64,000 bases of DNA from Clostridia bacterium (GTDB lineage Bacteria; Bacillota; Clostridia; Christensenellales; QALW01), in assembly GCA_900769815.1 (NCBI GenBank), contig CAAGID010000018.1, positions 28,260 to 92,259 of the forward strand. The letters run 5' to 3'. Positions 18,439 to 26,881 of this stretch are shown here, piece after piece. The notes beneath the pieces are model-generated. The model did no database searches. It saw only the letters and a program-made list of their open reading frames with translations, and was not told the origin of the DNA. The first letter of the stretch is position 1. Each line of letters begins with the position of its first letter. Position numbers and translations under genes: made by a program.

Positions 18439-18768
18439 ATGTATTTAAATAGAATTTCAGAACAACTTGACCTGATAGGAATGAGCAGAAAATTGAAGGG
18501 ATATTATTTTATCCGAGCTTCAATAAGTGATATTATAAGATATGATTTTTTTGTTGAAACCAATTTGATTTATCGCAATGTAGCTGAAATTTATTTAACA
18601 AATTCAAAAAATGTTGAACGTAATATCCGATATGCCATTGAAAAAACTTGGGAAAAGGGAAGTGCTGAAAATATATATAAATTATTTGGATACACTGTTG
18701 ATGCAGAAAAAGGAAAGCCTACTAACAAAGAATTCCTTTGCTTGATTGCTGATAAAATAAAGAATTAA
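18439..18768 (+). CDS. spo0A: Spo0A effector (DNA-binding) domain protein without receiver
   Basis: The 109-residue product corresponds to the C-terminal sigma-A-activating DNA-binding domain of the sporulation master regulator Spo0A. Conserved stretches line up throughout: LKGYYFIRASISDII near the start, the recognition-helix region NVERNIRYAIEKTW and the end LFGYTVDAEKGKPTNKEFL. It sits directly after spoIVB, where spo0A normally lies, but the phosphoacceptor receiver domain of about 120 residues is absent. Only 84 bases separate it from spoIVB and they hold a promoter, so no receiver is hidden there. It may be the sole Spo0A, freed from phosphorelay control, or a paralogue of a full-length copy elsewhere. 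Confidence 0.9.
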   Translation: MYLNRISEQLDLIGMSRKLKGYYFIRASISDIIRYDFFVETNLIYRNVAEIYLTNSKNVERNIRYAIEKTWEKGSAENIYKLFGYTVDAEKGKPTNKEFLCLIADKIKN

Positions 18769-18834
18769 GAATATGTACAAGCGCAAAAAGAATATCATTT
18801 TATTGATTTTATTCAATGAGAGGATGTTCTTTTT

Positions 18835-19425
18835 TTGTTTAAAAACCAAAAAGAAAAAATTGTTTTTATTATATTGTTATTTGTATCTGTTGTTGGTGTT
18901 TCTTCAGGAATAAATTATCAACATTCATTAGGGAATGATACGTTAAGTGTTGCTAAAAAAACATTTGAATTCGGTATGTATTATTTTTTTGCAGGAGAAA
19001 AATTTATAAAGATTTTTTTGTCTGTAGTATTCTCGTTTATTAGGCACTTTCTGATTTTTTCTGTTGGCGGAATTTTATGGATCACGTATCCATTTATACC
19101 TATAAATTTGTTTTGTGTCGGTTTTAAAATGGGGGTAGCGGTATCCTTTGTTGTTTCGATTTTAAAGATTAACGGATTTGCAAGTATAATTTTCCTCTGC
19201 ATATATGCTTTTTTTATTATTTTTGCTAGTACATATTATTGTTTTATTTTATCGGTTAAAAAAATGAATTCTTTTAAACAAAAAGGAATAACTACTATGG
19301 ATTTAAAGTTTTTTACAAGGGCATTTTTGTTTAATGCTTTATTATCATTTGGTTTAGGAATTTTCTTGCTTTTATTTAAAAACTTGAATTTAGGTCTATT
19401 CGGTATTTTTAAAACATTCTTGTAA
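18835..19425 (+). CDS. spoIIM: Stage II sporulation protein M-like membrane protein
   Basis: SpoIIM works with SpoIID and SpoIIP in the engulfment peptidoglycan machine. The 196-residue protein begins at a TTG preceded by GAGAGGA and has five or six membrane segments with a long hydrophobic centre (IPINLFCVGFKMGVAVSF), consistent with the SpoIIM/DUF95 fold. Its place between spo0A and dacF matches clostridial spoIIM loci. The family is weakly conserved, so the call leans on topology and context. Confidence 0.65.
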   Translation: MFKNQKEKIVFIILLFVSVVGVSSGINYQHSLGNDTLSVAKKTFEFGMYYFFAGEKFIKIFLSVVFSFIRHFLIFSVGGILWITYPFIPINLFCVGFKMGVAVSFVVSILKINGFASIIFLCIYAFFIIFASTYYCFILSVKKMNSFKQKGITTMDLKFFTRAFLFNALLSFGLGIFLLLFKNLNLGLFGIFKTFL

Positions 19426-19434
19426 AATTTACAA
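19420..19434. promoter_or_regulatory. 15-base perfect palindrome upstream of dacF
   Basis: TTGTAAAATTTACAA is a perfect palindrome (7-base arms around a central A) that overlaps the stop codon of the spoIIM-like gene and lies about 50 bases before dacF. It could be a regulator site or chance in AT-rich DNA. No T-run follows, so it is not a terminator. Confidence 0.35.
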
Positions 19435-19484
19435 TAATATATTCTTCTTTTTGTGAAAAAATAAAAGATGAAAGGAGGAATATT

Positions 19485-20627
19485 ATGAAAAGATTTTTTG
19501 TAATGCTTGTTGTTGTAAGTTTGTTGATTTTACCGATAACGTCATTTGCCAAAAACGATGTTATAACGATAAATTCAAAAGCGGCAATTCTTATTGATGC
19601 TTCAAGCGGAAAGATATTATATGAAAAAAATGCTGATCAACAGTTAGCTATTGCGAGTATCACAAAGGTGATGACCTTAAATCTTATATTTGATGCAGTT
19701 GAGAACGGAAAACTTGATTTAAATGAAAAAATAATGATAAGTCAGAATGCATCAGGAATGGGCGGTTCGCAAGCATTTATTGATGCAGGATATAACTATA
19801 CAGCCTCGGAACTGATAAAATCAATTATAATTGCATCAGCAAACGATTCGGCAGTAGCTATGGCTGAGCGTGTTGCAGGCAGTGAGGAAGCTTTTGTTCA
19901 CAAAATGAATGAAAAGGCAAAAGCGTTGGGAATGAATAATACAGTTTTCAAAAATTGTACGGGACTTCCTGAAAGTGGACATCTTTCTTCGGCTCGAGAC
20001 GTTGCGAAAATGTCACAGGAATTATTAAAACACAAGGATTATTTTACTTGGGCAACCATATGGATGGATGAAATCAATCATGAAAAAGACGGCAGAGTAA
20101 CAGAACTTGTTAATACTAATAAGTTGATTAGGTCTTTAAATGGTTGTAACGGCTTAAAAACAGGCTATACAAGCGAAGCAGGTTTTTGTGTTACTACCAC
20201 GGCTGAAAGAGATGGTATGCGTCTTATATCTGTTATATTAGGCGGAAACACAAGCAAAGAACGATTTAAAGAATCAGCAGAACTAATAAATTACGGTTTT
20301 GCAAATTATTCAAATCAGATTGTCTTAAGTGCCGGCGAAGAATTAGGAAAAGTAGAGGTTAAAAACGGTACAGAAAAAGTTTTAAAAGCAGTAAGTATTG
20401 AAAGTTTCTCGTTAAGTATTAATAATGACGGAACAGATAAGATTGAAAAAAAGGTTATTTTACCTGAAAAAATTGATGCACCCATTAAAGCAGGACAAGA
20501 AGTAGGTAGTGTTATAATTTCTCTTAACGGGGAAGAAGTTAAACAAATCAAATTATATTCTGATAAAGATTATAATAAGGCTGGGTTTATGGATAAATTA
20601 AAAGAAATAATTGTATTTTGGAAGTAG
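19485..20627 (+). CDS. dacF: D-alanyl-D-alanine carboxypeptidase (S11 family, DacF-like)
   Basis: This low-molecular-mass penicillin-binding protein trims the terminal D-Ala of pentapeptide stems outside the membrane. The 380-residue protein has a signal peptide (about residues 1-22, ending near SFA). Its active-site motifs are S58-K61 (SITK), S118-N120 (SAN) and K225-G227 (KTG), all intact. A beta-rich C-terminal domain and an amphipathic end (FMDKLKEIIVFW) for membrane attachment follow. Position after spoIIM suggests the sporulation enzyme DacF rather than the vegetative DacA. Confidence 0.92.
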   Translation: MKRFFVMLVVVSLLILPITSFAKNDVITINSKAAILIDASSGKILYEKNADQQLAIASITKVMTLNLIFDAVENGKLDLNEKIMISQNASGMGGSQAFIDAGYNYTASELIKSIIIASANDSAVAMAERVAGSEEAFVHKMNEKAKALGMNNTVFKNCTGLPESGHLSSARDVAKMSQELLKHKDYFTWATIWMDEINHEKDGRVTELVNTNKLIRSLNGCNGLKTGYTSEAGFCVTTTAERDGMRLISVILGGNTSKERFKESAELINYGFANYSNQIVLSAGEELGKVEVKNGTEKVLKAVSIESFSLSINNDGTDKIEKKVILPEKIDAPIKAGQEVGSVIISLNGEEVKQIKLYSDKDYNKAGFMDKLKEIIVFWK

Positions 20628-20633
20628 CAATCA

Positions 20634-20662
20634 TTGACTAAAATTCCATTTTGTGTTATCAT
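20634..20662 (+). promoter_or_regulatory. lysA promoter
   Basis: TTGACT at 20634-20639 and TATCAT at 20657-20662 have a 17-base spacer and lie 22 bases upstream of the lysA start. Confidence 0.7.
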
Positions 20663-20684
20663 AACAAATAAAGGAGAATTTGTT

Positions 20685-22001
20685 ATGAATTTACACTATG
20701 GTATGGATATAAATGAAGAAGGACATTTAACTATCAGCGGCTGTGATACTGTTTGCCTTGCAAAGCAGTATGGCACGCCGCTTTATGTGGTTGATGAAGA
20801 TTTTTTACGTAAAAACTGTAAGGAATTTAAGACCGCAATGGATAAATATTTTGATGGCGGAAGGGTAATGTACGCATCAAAAGCCCTTAATACTAAAGCG
20901 ATATTAAAAATAGTTGATTCTGAAGGACTTGGTATTGACGTTGTTTCCGGCGGCGAACTTTATACTGCTATTTCAGCAGGCATTTCGCCTGACAAAATAG
21001 AACTTCACGGCAACAGTAAATCCGAAGAAGAAATCATTATGGCTGTTGAAAATCAAATATATTGCATAATTGCTGACGGCTTTGATGAATTAAATCTTAT
21101 TGAAAAAGTTTGTGAGAAGCTTAACAAGAAAATTAACGTTTCAGTACGATTAAGACCTAATATTGATATTCACGCCCACGAGGCAGTTCAGACAGCCAAA
21201 ATGGATTGCAAGTTTGGTTTCGGTCTCATTGATGGACAAGCTATAAAGGCTGTTGATATTATTTCAAAAAGTAAATGGATGAATTTTTACGGTATTCACT
21301 GTCATATTGGTTCGCAGATTTTTGATGAACAGCCTTTTGAAGAGCTTTGCAGACATTTTGTTGATTTTGCTTGCGAGGTACGCGAAAAATTTGGCTTGAC
21401 GGTTAAGCAGTTTAATTGCGGAGGGGGATATGGTGTTACATATAATGAAAAAGACACACCAAAACCATTTGAAAACTTTATAAAGCTTATTTCATTATCT
21501 TTGAAAAAACATTGTACGGAAAATAATTATCCTGTGCCTTTAGTTTCTATTGAACCCGGTAGAAGCGTTATCGGCGAAGCTGGAACAACTTTATATACAG
21601 TAAACGGTTTAAAAGAAATTCCTGATATTCGTACTTATTGTATGAGTGACGGCGGTATGTTTGAAAATATAAGAACTGCACTTTATAATGCTGAGTATAC
21701 TGCATACTGTGCATCAAAAATGAATGAAGAACATAATAAAAAAGTTTCCATTGCAGGCAAATGCTGTGAGTCAGGCGATATGATTACCTGGGATACGCCT
21801 ATGCCTGAAAGTCTTTCGGTAGGAGATACTCTTGCAGTACTTACAACAGGTGCATATAACTATTCAATGGCAAGTAATTATAATAGAAATTCCGTACCTG
21901 CCATTGTACTTGTTAATAATGGAAAATCTTGTGTTGCAGTTAAACGTCAGAGTTACGAATACATTTGCTTAAATGATGTTATTCCTGAACATTTGAAATA
22001 A
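20685..22001 (+). CDS. lysA: Diaminopimelate decarboxylase
   Basis: LysA removes CO2 from meso-diaminopimelate to give L-lysine, using pyridoxal phosphate. I start it at the ATG at 20685, behind AAAGGAG and downstream of its promoter; a longer in-frame reading begins inside the promoter. The 438-residue protein shows the fold type III features: the PLP lysine in VMYASKALNTKAI, SVRLRPNIDIHAHE, the glycine loop FNCGGGYG, ISIEPGRSVIG-type segment (here VSIEPGRSVIGEAG) and CCESGDMI, which contributes the active-site cysteine from the partner subunit. Confidence 0.96.
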   Translation: MNLHYGMDINEEGHLTISGCDTVCLAKQYGTPLYVVDEDFLRKNCKEFKTAMDKYFDGGRVMYASKALNTKAILKIVDSEGLGIDVVSGGELYTAISAGISPDKIELHGNSKSEEEIIMAVENQIYCIIADGFDELNLIEKVCEKLNKKINVSVRLRPNIDIHAHEAVQTAKMDCKFGFGLIDGQAIKAVDIISKSKWMNFYGIHCHIGSQIFDEQPFEELCRHFVDFACEVREKFGLTVKQFNCGGGYGVTYNEKDTPKPFENFIKLISLSLKKHCTENNYPVPLVSIEPGRSVIGEAGTTLYTVNGLKEIPDIRTYCMSDGGMFENIRTALYNAEYTAYCASKMNEEHNKKVSIAGKCCESGDMITWDTPMPESLSVGDTLAVLTTGAYNYSMASNYNRNSVPAIVLVNNGKSCVAVKRQSYEYICLNDVIPEHLK

Positions 22002-22016
22002 TTTGGAGAGAAATTT

Positions 22017-22721
22017 ATGTTATTAGATATTCTTTTTTCGAATAATATTTTATTATCCCTACTTTCTTTAATTATAGTTTTTCCTGCGCTTTTATTTTCG
22101 TTGTCTGCCCACGAGTATGCACACGGCTTTGCCGCATATAAGCAAGGCGACGGTTTTGCAAAAAGCACAGGAAGGCTTACTTTAAATCCTTTAGCTCATA
22201 TTGACCCTGTAGGTTCACTTATGATGCTTCTTGTGGGCTTTGGCTGGGCTAAGCCGGTACCGATAGTTCCGTCTAACTTCAGAAACGGAAGAAAAAGTAT
22301 GCTTATCGTTTCCTTTGCAGGTGTGTTTGCAAACCTTGTTCTTGCAACTGTTTCTATGTTTTTGCTTTATTTTCTTCAAGTTATTGTTTTTTCGCAAGTT
22401 AACTTTTTCTATACGGAATTAGGATTAAAAATCGGGATAGTTATTTATGATATTCTTTATTACTTGATTATCGTCAATCTAAACCTTGCGGTATTTAACC
22501 TTATTCCTATTCCACCTCTTGATGGATATAAAATTTTTAAAGAATTTTTTATTGGAAAAGTTAGTTATAATTTCTTTATCAATATGGAACGCTATGCAAC
22601 AATTATACTTCTTGTTTTTCTTGTTGTAAGTAATAGAGTGGGCATTATAGAAGCTGTTTCCGGATTTTTATTTTCTTTAATGAGTAAAGTAATGGACCTT
22701 ATATTTATAGCATTTATTTAG
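22017..22721 (+). CDS. Site-2 protease (M50) family membrane protein
   Basis: This is a putative intramembrane zinc metalloprotease of the YwhC-like branch. The 234-residue protein is mostly membrane-embedded. H32-E33-x-x-H36 (HEYAH) lies in the first core helix and NLIPIPPLDGYKIF supplies the downstream aspartate ligand. No PDZ domain is present, unlike RseP further along the window. The substrate is unknown. It sits between lysA and scpA, close enough for co-transcription with both. Confidence 0.88.
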   Translation: MLLDILFSNNILLSLLSLIIVFPALLFSLSAHEYAHGFAAYKQGDGFAKSTGRLTLNPLAHIDPVGSLMMLLVGFGWAKPVPIVPSNFRNGRKSMLIVSFAGVFANLVLATVSMFLLYFLQVIVFSQVNFFYTELGLKIGIVIYDILYYLIIVNLNLAVFNLIPIPPLDGYKIFKEFFIGKVSYNFFINMERYATIILLVFLVVSNRVGIIEAVSGFLFSLMSKVMDLIFIAFI

Positions 22722-22728
22722 GTGAAAA

Positions 22729-23490
22729 ATGGAACTTCAGTTAAAATTAAACCAATTTGAAGGCCCTCTTGATTTATTACTTCATTTGTTGGATAAAGAT
22801 AAAATTGATATTAAAGATATTTTTGTTTCTGATATAACTGAGCAGTATCTTGCTTACATTTCCGATATCAATGAATTTGATATGGAAAACGCCAGCGAGT
22901 TTTTAACTGTTGCGGCACATTTGCTTGAGATAAAATCACGTTCGTTGTTGCCTAAGCCTGCACCGTTAGAAGAAGGGGAGGAAGACCCTGAACAAGCACT
23001 TATTAGAAGGCTTACTGAGTATAAGATGTATAAAGAAGCAGGGGAGAAACTTCACGATTTAGAGGAAGAAAATCTTAAAGTTTACTATAAACTTCCTGAA
23101 GAAATAAATATGCAGGAACGTATTGAACTTGAAGATATGAAGCTTGATGCTCTTATGGCAGCATTTGGTGAAGTTTTAAAGCGTTTTGAGAATAAGAGTG
23201 TAAAGAAACAACGTGAAATTAAGCGTGATGCCTATACAGTAAAAGGTAAAATGTCTTTTATCAGACGTAAACTGTCTTCCCAAAAAGAAATGTCATTTTT
23301 TGATATGTTTGAAGATGACGGTAATAAAAGTGAAGTTGTTACAACCTTTGCTGCAATGCTTGAACTCTGGAAAAACAGATTTCTTAAACTTGAACAAAAG
23401 GAAAATTTTGGAGATATAACTGTAAGGCTTAATCTTGAAGTAAATGATAAGCCAATAGTAACGGAGGGTGAATTCAGTGAATTTGAATGA
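22729..23490 (+). CDS. scpA: Segregation and condensation protein ScpA
   Basis: ScpA is the kleisin subunit that bridges Smc heads in chromosome condensation. The 253-residue protein begins with the typical FEGPLDLLLHLLDKDKIDI, has the N-terminal helical domain with EFLTVAAHLLEIKSRSLLP, an acidic linker and the C-terminal winged-helix part ending at LEVNDKP. It overlaps scpB. The scpA-scpB pairing is universal in Firmicutes. Confidence 0.96.
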   Translation: MELQLKLNQFEGPLDLLLHLLDKDKIDIKDIFVSDITEQYLAYISDINEFDMENASEFLTVAAHLLEIKSRSLLPKPAPLEEGEEDPEQALIRRLTEYKMYKEAGEKLHDLEEENLKVYYKLPEEINMQERIELEDMKLDALMAAFGEVLKRFENKSVKKQREIKRDAYTVKGKMSFIRRKLSSQKEMSFFDMFEDDGNKSEVVTTFAAMLELWKNRFLKLEQKENFGDITVRLNLEVNDKPIVTEGEFSEFE

Positions 23491-24109
23491 GCTTGCTTCA
23501 GTTATAGAGACGCTTATGTTTATCGTAGGCGAGCCTTTAGATACTGAAGACGTAAAAAAAGTTACCGGTGCAACTGAAATGGAATTCTGGCAGGCACTTG
23601 AACTTCTTGAAAATAAATACGGAAAAGAAAGCGGTATAAACTTAAAAAAATTCGGAACCAAAATTCAGTTGTGCACAAACCCCATAAATGCACCGTACGT
23701 TGAAGATTTATTAAATCCAATACAAAAGAAATCTTTATCGCAGGCTGCTCTTGAGGTACTTTCCATAATTGCATACCGTCAGCCCGTTACGAGAGGCGAA
23801 ATCGAGCAGATCCGCGGTGTTAAATGTGATTATTCCGTTATGAGTCTTAAACAAAAAGGGCTTATTGAAGAAATAGGTCATAAGGATACAATAGGCCGTC
23901 CCGTTTTATTCGGTACGACCGACTTGTTTCTTCGTCATTTCGGGTTAACTTCTCTTGATGAACTTCCCGAACAGGAAAATCTTGAACTTCTTGAAAATAG
24001 TGAATTTGACGGGGAAGAGGCTGAACAGTTAATAATTCCCCTTCTTGAGGAAAAAAGACACGATAATGACGAAAAAAACAGTTTACAAGAAGAAGAAACT
24101 GTGTTATAA
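23477..24109 (+). CDS. scpB: Segregation and condensation protein ScpB
   Basis: ScpB dimerises through winged-helix domains and binds ScpA in the Smc complex. I chose the GTG at 23477 because GGAGGG at 23463-23468 lies 8 bases upstream; a GTG at 23468 overlaps that site and is less likely. The product of about 210 residues shows ASVIETLMFIVGEPLDTEDV, SQAALEVLSIIAYRQPVTRGEI and VLFGTTDLFLRHFGL, all ScpB signatures. The acidic C-terminal tail is not conserved. The rpsO promoter is embedded in its last codons. Confidence 0.96.
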   Translation: MNLNELASVIETLMFIVGEPLDTEDVKKVTGATEMEFWQALELLENKYGKESGINLKKFGTKIQLCTNPINAPYVEDLLNPIQKKSLSQAALEVLSIIAYRQPVTRGEIEQIRGVKCDYSVMSLKQKGLIEEIGHKDTIGRPVLFGTTDLFLRHFGLTSLDELPEQENLELLENSEFDGEEAEQLIIPLLEEKRHDNDEKNSLQEEETVL

Positions 24110-24110
24110 T
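24082..24110 (+). promoter_or_regulatory. rpsO promoter inside the 3' end of scpB
   Basis: TTTACA at 24082-24087 and TATAAT at 24105-24110 are spaced by 17 bases. The element covers the last codons and stop of scpB and directs transcription into the rpsO leader. Confidence 0.8.
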
Positions 24111-24116
24111 CTTCGC

Positions 24117-24199
24117 ATATGTGGAACTTTGCTCTCGGTTTACACGCATCTCCGGCGGTTTACTGTGAGTAATAGCGTTTACATAAATAAATTAGGAGG
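24117..24199 (+). other. rpsO 5' leader, possible S15 autoregulatory RNA
   Basis: The untranslated leader of about 80 bases is richer in G+C than typical spacers here and holds CGGTTTAC twice (in CTCGGTTTACACG and GGCGGTTTACTG), which would allow alternative pairings with GTGAG and GTAA segments. S15 commonly represses its own mRNA through such leaders. No known leader consensus was matched, so the role is inference. Confidence 0.35.
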
Positions 24200-24207
24200 A
24201 AAGTATA

Positions 24208-24471
24208 ATGGATAAAGCAGTAAAGTCTGAAGTTATTGCAGCTAATAAGTTGCACGATACTGACACAGGTTCTCCTGAAGTTCAGATCGCTCTTTTGACT
24301 GAGCGTATCAACCACCTTAATGAGCATCTTAAGACTCATGCAAAGGATCACCACAGCCGTCGCGGTCTTTTAACAATGGTTGGTCAGCGTAGAGGTCTTC
24401 TTGCTTATCTTAAGGATAAGGATATCGAAAGATACAGAGCTATCATTAAGAAGCTTGGCTTAAGAAAGTAA
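24208..24471 (+). CDS. rpsO: 30S ribosomal protein S15
   Basis: S15 binds the central domain of 16S rRNA early in 30S assembly. The 87-residue length is normal, with [15 protein letters not shown], the HHSRRGLL loop that contacts rRNA and [16 protein letters not shown] lies upstream. It is followed by a strong terminator and then pnp, the standard rpsO-pnp order. Confidence 0.98.
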   Translation: MDKAVKSEVIAANKLHDTDTGSPEVQIALLTERINHLNEHLKTHAKDHHSRRGLLTMVGQRRGLLAYLKDKDIERYRAIIKKLGLRK

Positions 24472-24477
24472 TCATTG

Positions 24478-24512
24478 AAAAGCGGATGTTTTTTAATATC
24501 CGCTTTTTCTCA
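24478..24512 (+). terminator. Terminator after rpsO
   Basis: AAAAGCGGAT (24478-24487) pairs with ATCCGCTTTT (24498-24507) around a 10-base loop and is followed by T residues. Confidence 0.88.
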
Positions 24513-24575
24513 ATTTTGTTTATTTCACAATTTTTGTGTTTATTATATTGTTATTTTATTTTAAGGAGTATATAT

Positions 24576-26696
24576 ATGGAATTTAAGCAGTTTAAAACGA
24601 CATATGCCGGCAGAGAACTTACTATTGAAACCGGCAAGTACTGCGGACAGACAAACGGTTCGTGTGTAGTTCGTTGCGGCGATACAGCTGTTATGGTATC
24701 GGCAACTATGTCAAAGCAGCCCAGAGAGGGAATGGATTTCTTCCCCTTGAGCGTAGAATTTGAAGAAAAACAGTATTCAGTTGGTAAAATCCCTGGTGGA
24801 TATATCCGTCGTGAGGGTAGAGCAAGTGAGAAAGCAATTCTTACTTCACGTCTTATCGATAGACCTATCCGTCCGCTTTTCCCCAAGGGATTCTTTAATG
24901 ACGTTCAGGTTGTTGCAACTTGTATGTCCGTTGACATTGATAATATGCCTGACGTTCTTGCTATGATTGGTTCATCGTTTGCTCTTACAATGTCAGATAT
25001 TCCTTTTGCAGGACCTACAGGTTCAGTTACAGTAGGAATGATTGGCGAAGAGTATATTCTTAACCCCAATGCAGAACAGAGAAAAGAATCAAGATTACAC
25101 CTTACAGTTTCAGGCACAAAAGACGCTGTTATGATGGTTGAAGCAGGCGCAGATGAGGTTTCAGAAGCAGAAATGCTTGAAGGTATCATGGTAGCACATG
25201 AAGAAATCAAGAAGATTGTTGCCTGGCAGGAGGAAATTCAGAAGGAAATCGGTAAAGAAAAGATTCAGATCGAACTTTACCACGTTCCTGAAGATATTGA
25301 TGCTGCAGTAAGGGAATATGCATACGACAAAATCGTATGGGTTATGGAAACCTTTGACCGTCACGAACGTGAAGTTCGAGAGGAACAGGTTGAAGCAGAG
25401 GTTCAGGAACATTTTGCTGAAATTTTCCCTGAAAAGAAGCGCGAAATCGGCGATTCGCTTTACTATATCAAGAAAGAAGTTATGCGTAACAAGATTCTTG
25501 ATCAGGGCGTTCGTCCTGATGGACGTGCTATTGATGAAGTTCGTCCTATCTGGTGTGAAGTAGGTATGTTCTCACGTACTCACGGTTCAGCAGTATTTAC
25601 TCGTGGACAGTCACAGGCTATGACAATTACAACATTAGGACCTTTAAGTGACGTACAGGAACTTGACGGCATTGATGGCGAAACACAGAAGAGATATATG
25701 CACCAGTACAATATGCCCGGTTATGCAACAGGCGAGCCTAAACCTCTCCGTGCACCCGGCAGACGTGAAATCGGTCACGGTGCTCTTGCAGAACGTTCGC
25801 TCGAACCTGTAATTCCTTCTGAGGAAGAATTCCCTTATGCAATCAGAGTTGTTTCTGAAATTGTTTCTTCAAACGGCTCAACCTCAATGGCTTCGGTTTG
25901 CGGTTCTACTCTTTCACTTATGGATGCAGGTGTTCCCGTTAAAGCTCCCGTTGCAGGTGCTGCTATGGGTCTTATTAAGGATACAAGAGAAGGTTCAGAT
26001 AAAGTTGCTGTTTTAACAGATATTCAGGGTCTTGAAGACTTCCTTGGCGATATGGACTTTAAGGTTGCAGGTACAAAAGACGGTATCACAGCAATTCAGA
26101 TGGATATTAAGATTAAGGGTATTGACAAGCCTATTCTTGAACGTGCTCTTAAGCAGGCATACGATGCAAGAATGCACATTATGGGCAAGATGATGGAAAC
26201 TCTTGATGCACCTCGTGCAGAACTTTCGCCCTATGCACCCAAAACAATGTCCTTCAAGATTGACGTTGATAAGATTCGTGAGGTTATTGGCACCGGTGGT
26301 AAAGTTATTAATGGTATTATTGCAGAAACAGGTGTTAAAATTGATATCAGCGATGACGGTTCAGTTGTTATTTACGCAGTTGACCAGGCTTCAGGCGACA
26401 AAGCCAAGAAGATGATTGATGACATTGTTAAGGAAATTGAAGTAGGCGAAACTTATTTCGGTACAGTTGTTCGCATAATGGACTTTGGTGCATTCGTTGA
26501 ACTTCTTCCCGGTAAAGAAGGTCTTTGCAGAATCGGCGAGCTTGATAACAAGTTTGTTAAGAAGGTTTCTGACGTTGTTGAAGTTGGCGACAAGATAATG
26601 GTTCGCGTTATTGAAATCGACGATAAGGGCAGAATTAACCTTTCGAGAAAAGCGATGCTTCCTAAGGAAGAAAAAACAGAAAAGACTGAAGAATAA
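24576..26696 (+). CDS. pnp: Polyribonucleotide nucleotidyltransferase (PNPase)
   Basis: PNPase degrades RNA 3'-to-5' with phosphate and can add tails in reverse. The ATG at 24576 follows AAGGAG; an in-frame extension upstream crosses the rpsO terminator and was discarded. The 706-residue protein has two RNase PH domains (IPGGYIRREGRASEKAI in the first, QMDIKIKG and the LMDAGVPVKAPVAG segment in the second), a helical linker, a KH domain with IGTGGKVING and a C-terminal S1 domain (GTVVRIMDFGAFVELLPGKEG). It ends at a terminator. Confidence 0.97.
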   Translation: MEFKQFKTTYAGRELTIETGKYCGQTNGSCVVRCGDTAVMVSATMSKQPREGMDFFPLSVEFEEKQYSVGKIPGGYIRREGRASEKAILTSRLIDRPIRPLFPKGFFNDVQVVATCMSVDIDNMPDVLAMIGSSFALTMSDIPFAGPTGSVTVGMIGEEYILNPNAEQRKESRLHLTVSGTKDAVMMVEAGADEVSEAEMLEGIMVAHEEIKKIVAWQEEIQKEIGKEKIQIELYHVPEDIDAAVREYAYDKIVWVMETFDRHEREVREEQVEAEVQEHFAEIFPEKKREIGDSLYYIKKEVMRNKILDQGVRPDGRAIDEVRPIWCEVGMFSRTHGSAVFTRGQSQAMTITTLGPLSDVQELDGIDGETQKRYMHQYNMPGYATGEPKPLRAPGRREIGHGALAERSLEPVIPSEEEFPYAIRVVSEIVSSNGSTSMASVCGSTLSLMDAGVPVKAPVAGAAMGLIKDTREGSDKVAVLTDIQGLEDFLGDMDFKVAGTKDGITAIQMDIKIKGIDKPILERALKQAYDARMHIMGKMMETLDAPRAELSPYAPKTMSFKIDVDKIREVIGTGGKVINGIIAETGVKIDISDDGSVVIYAVDQASGDKAKKMIDDIVKEIEVGETYFGTVVRIMDFGAFVELLPGKEGLCRIGELDNKFVKKVSDVVEVGDKIMVRVIEIDDKGRINLSRKAMLPKEEKTEKTEE

Positions 26697-26700
26697 TTTT

Positions 26701-26736
26701 AAAAAGCCGATTAATGTTTATTTAGTCGGCTTTTTT
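26701..26736 (+). terminator. Terminator after pnp
   Basis: AAAAAGCCGAT (26701-26711) pairs with GTCGGCTTTTTT (26725-26736), closing with one G-U pair and running into T residues. Confidence 0.85.
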
Positions 26737-26748
26737 ATTAAAAAACGC

Positions 26749-26777
26749 TTGCCAAATATTTGGTAATATGCTATAAT
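26749..26777 (+). promoter_or_regulatory. rpsB-tsf promoter
   Basis: TTGCCA at 26749-26754 and TATAAT at 26772-26777 have a 17-base spacer, 105 bases before rpsB. Confidence 0.82.
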
Positions 26778-26783
26778 TTTAAA

Positions 26784-26880
26784 GAATTCACACTCGGGTA
26801 GTGGGCAATGTGCTTGTTCCTTATAAAAATTGGTTAACGTTGCAGCGTATCTGAGGAGGAAAAAACAAGGAGGACATAAA
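26784..26880 (+). other. rpsB 5' leader
   Basis: The leader of about 95 bases before rpsB contains G-rich segments (CACTCGGGTAGTGGG and GTTGCAGCG) and two Shine-Dalgarno-like sites in a row, GAGGAGG and AAGGAGG, only the second well placed for the ATG. Autogenous S2 leaders are known in several bacteria; I could not fold this one to a known consensus, so the regulatory role is a guess. Confidence 0.3.
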
Positions 26881-26881
26881 A

